Below are positions 5,291 through 6,891 of a stretch of DNA of 6,891 nt, one piece after another. A program made the translations under genes and the position numbers. The stretch is taken from NCBI GenBank assembly GCA_023248915.1, contig JAHFDQ010000342.1, positions 1 through 6,891 on the forward strand. The letters run 5' to 3'. Under the pieces are notes generated by a model. The model did no database searches and was not told the DNA's origin. It was given only the letters and a program-made list of their open reading frames with translations. Every line of letters begins with the position of its first letter. The stretch's first letter is position 1. The stretch comes from Archangiaceae bacterium. Its GTDB lineage: Bacteria > Myxococcota > Myxococcia > Myxococcales > Myxococcaceae.

Positions 5291-6424
5291 GTTGATTCCT
5301 CCCACGGGCTCTGCTGTCGGGTTGGTCGACTCTTCGGACGGCGCCTCTTCGTCCTCGACGGGCGCCTCGCCCACCGGTTCTTCGGGGCCGGGCGCCGACT
5401 CTTCGCCCTGGCGCTGGTTCGCCGGCTCGCCCAGCGTGAAGGCGGTAATCCGAGCCTTGTACCGGCCCTCTTCCACCACCACGTCCGCCTCGGCGCACCC
5501 CGACCGCCCCGAACCCACCCGAAGCTGCGCCTTGCCGCCCTCGCCCTTGTCGGGGCGGGCGGTCAACTGGTCGACCAGCACCACGTCGCGCTCGCGCAGC
5601 TCGGCCAGCTCGGACGCGGAGATCTGCGCGTAGCCGATCTCGGCGCGCAGCGGCGTCTTCACCCTCGACAGCCGCCCGGCGTTGGCCGCGAGCATCGCCG
5701 CGCGCCGGCCGCGCTGCTCGGGGCCGTTGGCCGGCGGGTTGGTCAGGCCCAGCACCGTGGCGGGTATGAAGATGCGGAGAAACCCCGAGTGCGCGCCGAT
5801 GACCGCCTTCAACTGCACCACCGCGACCATCGACTCGCCGTCCAGCGCCTGCACCGCTTCGTCCACGCTCTGGCACAGCCCCTCGAGCCGCAGCCTCGGC
5901 AGGCCGGGGTCGATGCGGGGCGAGAGCGCCTTCAGCGTCTCGAGGATGACGTACGACATCACCCCCTGCTCGATGTCGGTCAGCGGCCTCAAGGCTACGG
6001 TCTCGCCCGCGCCGCCCAGCAACAGGTCGATGGCCGCGTGGGCCAACCCGAGCTCGATCTCCAGGAAGCCGCGCGTCTTGTGCGGTAGCGGGGCCAGCAC
6101 CGCCAGGAACGTCGGGTCGACCAGGTACTTCCGGAGGCCCTTGGGCGCCGTGACGTGGACGTAGTCCTCGACCAGGCGCACCTCTTCGTCGAACAATTCC
6201 TTCAGGCGGTCGCGGACGCCCTGGCTCGCGCTGCCGGTCGACCCGATGCCCGGCAACAGCCAGACCAGGCGCTGCGCCAGAATCATCTCGGCGCGGCTGA
6301 CCTTCTCGAGGCCGCCGAAGCTGAAGTCGCGCCAGGCGCGCCCCGCCTTGTTGAACGTCGGAGCCTGCACCCGCATGGTGCGCTCGGACGTCCCGTGAGC
6401 CTTGCCCGCCCCCGAATCGCTCAA
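5036..6424 (-). CDS. sctQ: SctQ/FliM-FliN-type cytoplasmic ring protein with two SpoA domains
   Basis: This is the sorting-platform/C-ring component that binds the export ATPase stator and chaperone-substrate complexes. It has 462 residues, longer than most SctQ (about 300-350). Residues 30-230 resemble the FliM middle domain (IDLLLGGAGETVALRPLTDI at 132-151, then EQGVMSYVILETLKAL). A first SpoA domain lies at about 254-330. A strongly acidic Pro/Glu-rich linker follows (332-375). The second SpoA domain is at about 391-461 (LLNDIPLQITVELSRVPVTA, then VGQVIDLNKVPGEPVDLSVN). Carrying both SpoA domains in one chain is the injectisome arrangement. The start chosen is TTG at 6424: it overlaps the sctP stop (TTGA) and has GAGGAG at 6430-6435 with five-base spacing. 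The first ATG, at 6376, lacks a good Shine-Dalgarno. A probable internal start at 5290 lies within the gene. Confidence 0.92.
   Translation of the reverse strand: MSDSGAGKAHGTSERTMRVQAPTFNKAGRAWRDFSFGGLEKVSRAEMILAQRLVWLLPGIGSTGSASQGVRDRLKELFDEEVRLVEDYVHVTAPKGLRKYLVDPTFLAVLAPLPHKTRGFLEIELGLAHAAIDLLLGGAGETVALRPLTDIEQGVMSYVILETLKALSPRIDPGLPRLRLEGLCQSVDEAVQALDGESMVAVVQLKAVIGAHSGFLRIFIPATVLGLTNPPANGPEQRGRRAAMLAANAGRLSRVKTPLRAEIGYAQISASELAELRERDVVLVDQLTARPDKGEGGKAQLRVGSGRSGCAEADVVVEEGRYKARITAFTLGEPANQRQGEESAPGPEEPVGEAPVEDEEAPSEESTNPTAEPVGGINLEQGTLKDEGAELLNDIPLQITVELSRVPVTAEEVVSLKVGQVIDLNKVPGEPVDLSVNGKVVARGELVEVEGHLGVRVLSLTG
5297..5303 (-). promoter_or_regulatory. Internal Shine-Dalgarno inside sctQ
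   Basis: GGGAGGA on the minus strand is followed by ATCAAC and then an in-frame TTG at 5290. It overlaps codons for Val-Gly-Gly in a gene that otherwise prefers GGC/GGG for glycine. It probably drives translation of the SctQ-C fragment. Confidence 0.6.
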
Positions 6425-6891
6425 GCCCGCTCCTCGATCTTCAGGTCTTCCAGGGTGAGGCCGCGGCCCGAGAGCGCGCCCTTCAGGGCCTCGGCCTGCT
6501 CACCCAGCATTTTCAGCACCTTCCGGTCGCGCCCCGAGAAGACCGCCTTGATCTTCCCGCCCGAGCTCGAGACCTTGATGCTGAGCCCGGCCAGCACGTT
6601 GTCCTTCAGGTCGATCTGGAACTCCGAGCTGCCGGCGGCGTTGGTGCCCACCCGCACCCGCTCGACGATCTTCTGGGCGATCTCGTTGGCCAGCTTGCGC
6701 AGCCGCTCGGAAGCCCCGGCCTGTGAAGGCTGCTGCACCGGCACCGGCGCCATCAGCGCGGGGTTGAAGCGAAACCCCGCCGGCGCCCCGGCCTCGCCGC
6801 CCTTGCCCGACCCCTGGCCCCCGCCCTTCTGGCCGCCTCCGTCGGCGTCGGTTTTCGCCTCGCCCCGGTCGGCCTTGCCCACGCCCGCCTT
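6421..6891 (-). CDS. sctP: FliK/SctP-like protein, C-terminal domain (5' end probably beyond window)
   Basis: 156 residues are visible. A low-complexity Gly/Lys/Ala-rich region (about the first 50 residues) precedes a compact domain covering the last 85. In that domain, FQIDLKDNVLAGLSIKV, then GGKIKAVFSGRDRKVLKML, then LKGALSGRGLTLEDLKIEE, follow the pattern of the FliK C-terminal (Flg_hook) domain. That domain contacts the FlhB/SctU switch and controls substrate specificity or length. It sits just before sctQ, as expected for sctP or fliK. The frame is open to the window edge. A GTG at 6882 with AAGG five bases upstream could be the true start (153 residues), but a longer protein starting outside cannot be excluded. 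The stop overlaps the sctQ TTG by 4 nt. The assignment rests on a weakly conserved domain plus position. Confidence 0.7.
   Translation of the reverse strand, partial: KAGVGKADRGEAKTDADGGGQKGGGQGSGKGGEAGAPAGFRFNPALMAPVPVQQPSQAGASERLRKLANEIAQKIVERVRVGTNAAGSSEFQIDLKDNVLAGLSIKVSSSGGKIKAVFSGRDRKVLKMLGEQAEALKGALSGRGLTLEDLKIEERA
6430..6435 (-). promoter_or_regulatory. Ribosome binding site deciding the TTG start of sctQ
   Basis: GAGGAG lies five bases before the TTG at 6424, inside the last codons of the FliK-like gene. It supports the TTG over the later ATG at 6376, which has no comparable site. Confidence 0.7.

Larger units (their letters stand above)
1..6891 (-). other. Single type III secretion operon spanning the window
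   Basis: All ten genes share the minus strand. The junctions from right to left are: 4-nt overlap, 28-nt gap, 9-nt gap, 8-nt gap, 4-nt overlap, 15-nt gap, 24-nt gap, 27-nt gap and 5-nt gap. No gap is large enough for an ordinary promoter plus leader, and no terminator hairpin with a T-run was seen. Both ends continue out of the window, so the promoter and the remaining parts (ATPase, SctV/FlhA, rings) must lie elsewhere. Confidence 0.85.

Noticed and set aside
5004..5876. Minus-strand 290-codon frame overlapping sctQ
   Set aside because: It is an out-of-frame shadow within sctQ, dominated by Arg, Gly and Ala, while the sctQ frame carries the SpoA domains.

Overview
The window is GC-rich (about two thirds G+C by eye). 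It holds a single tightly packed gene cluster, entirely on the minus strand, that encodes the export core of a type III secretion system. The overall gene style (FliO-containing export core, Ala/Pro/Gly-rich tails, many GTG/TTG starts, strong G/C third-position preference) best fits a myxobacterium or another Myxococcota/deltaproteobacterial relative. That taxonomic call is inference.

In transcription order (right to left) the window holds: the C-terminal part of a FliK/SctP-like protein (open at the right edge); a SctQ/FliM-FliN C-ring protein with two SpoA domains and a probable internal start for a SctQ-C fragment; FliO; SctR/FliP with a signal peptide; SctS/FliQ; SctT/FliR; SctU/FlhB with the NPTH autocleavage motif; a second, stand-alone copy of only the FlhB C-terminal domain without that motif; an unrecognised 159-residue protein; and a SycD/LcrH-type TPR class II chaperone whose frame runs off the left edge. 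All gaps are 28 nt or shorter or are 4-nt overlaps, so one polycistronic mRNA is likely. No promoter, terminator, RNA gene, mobile element or CRISPR array was seen, and no stretch over 300 bases lacks a gene.

SctR, SctS and SctT form the export gate, FliO should help assemble it, and SctU with its paralogue should set substrate specificity together with the FliK-like protein. SctQ and SctQ-C would form the cytoplasmic sorting platform, and the TPR chaperone would hold a secreted substrate. The cluster mixes flagellar traits (FliO, SctR signal peptide) with injectisome traits (one SctQ carrying both SpoA domains, a SycD-type chaperone). This suits the early-branching, secretin-lacking, 'needle-less' type III-like systems known from myxobacteria, one of which has been linked to contact-dependent prey killing in Myxococcus xanthus. 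Whether this locus is the orthologue cannot be decided from the window: the ATPase, SctV/FlhA, the rings, and any needle or secretin are not present here.
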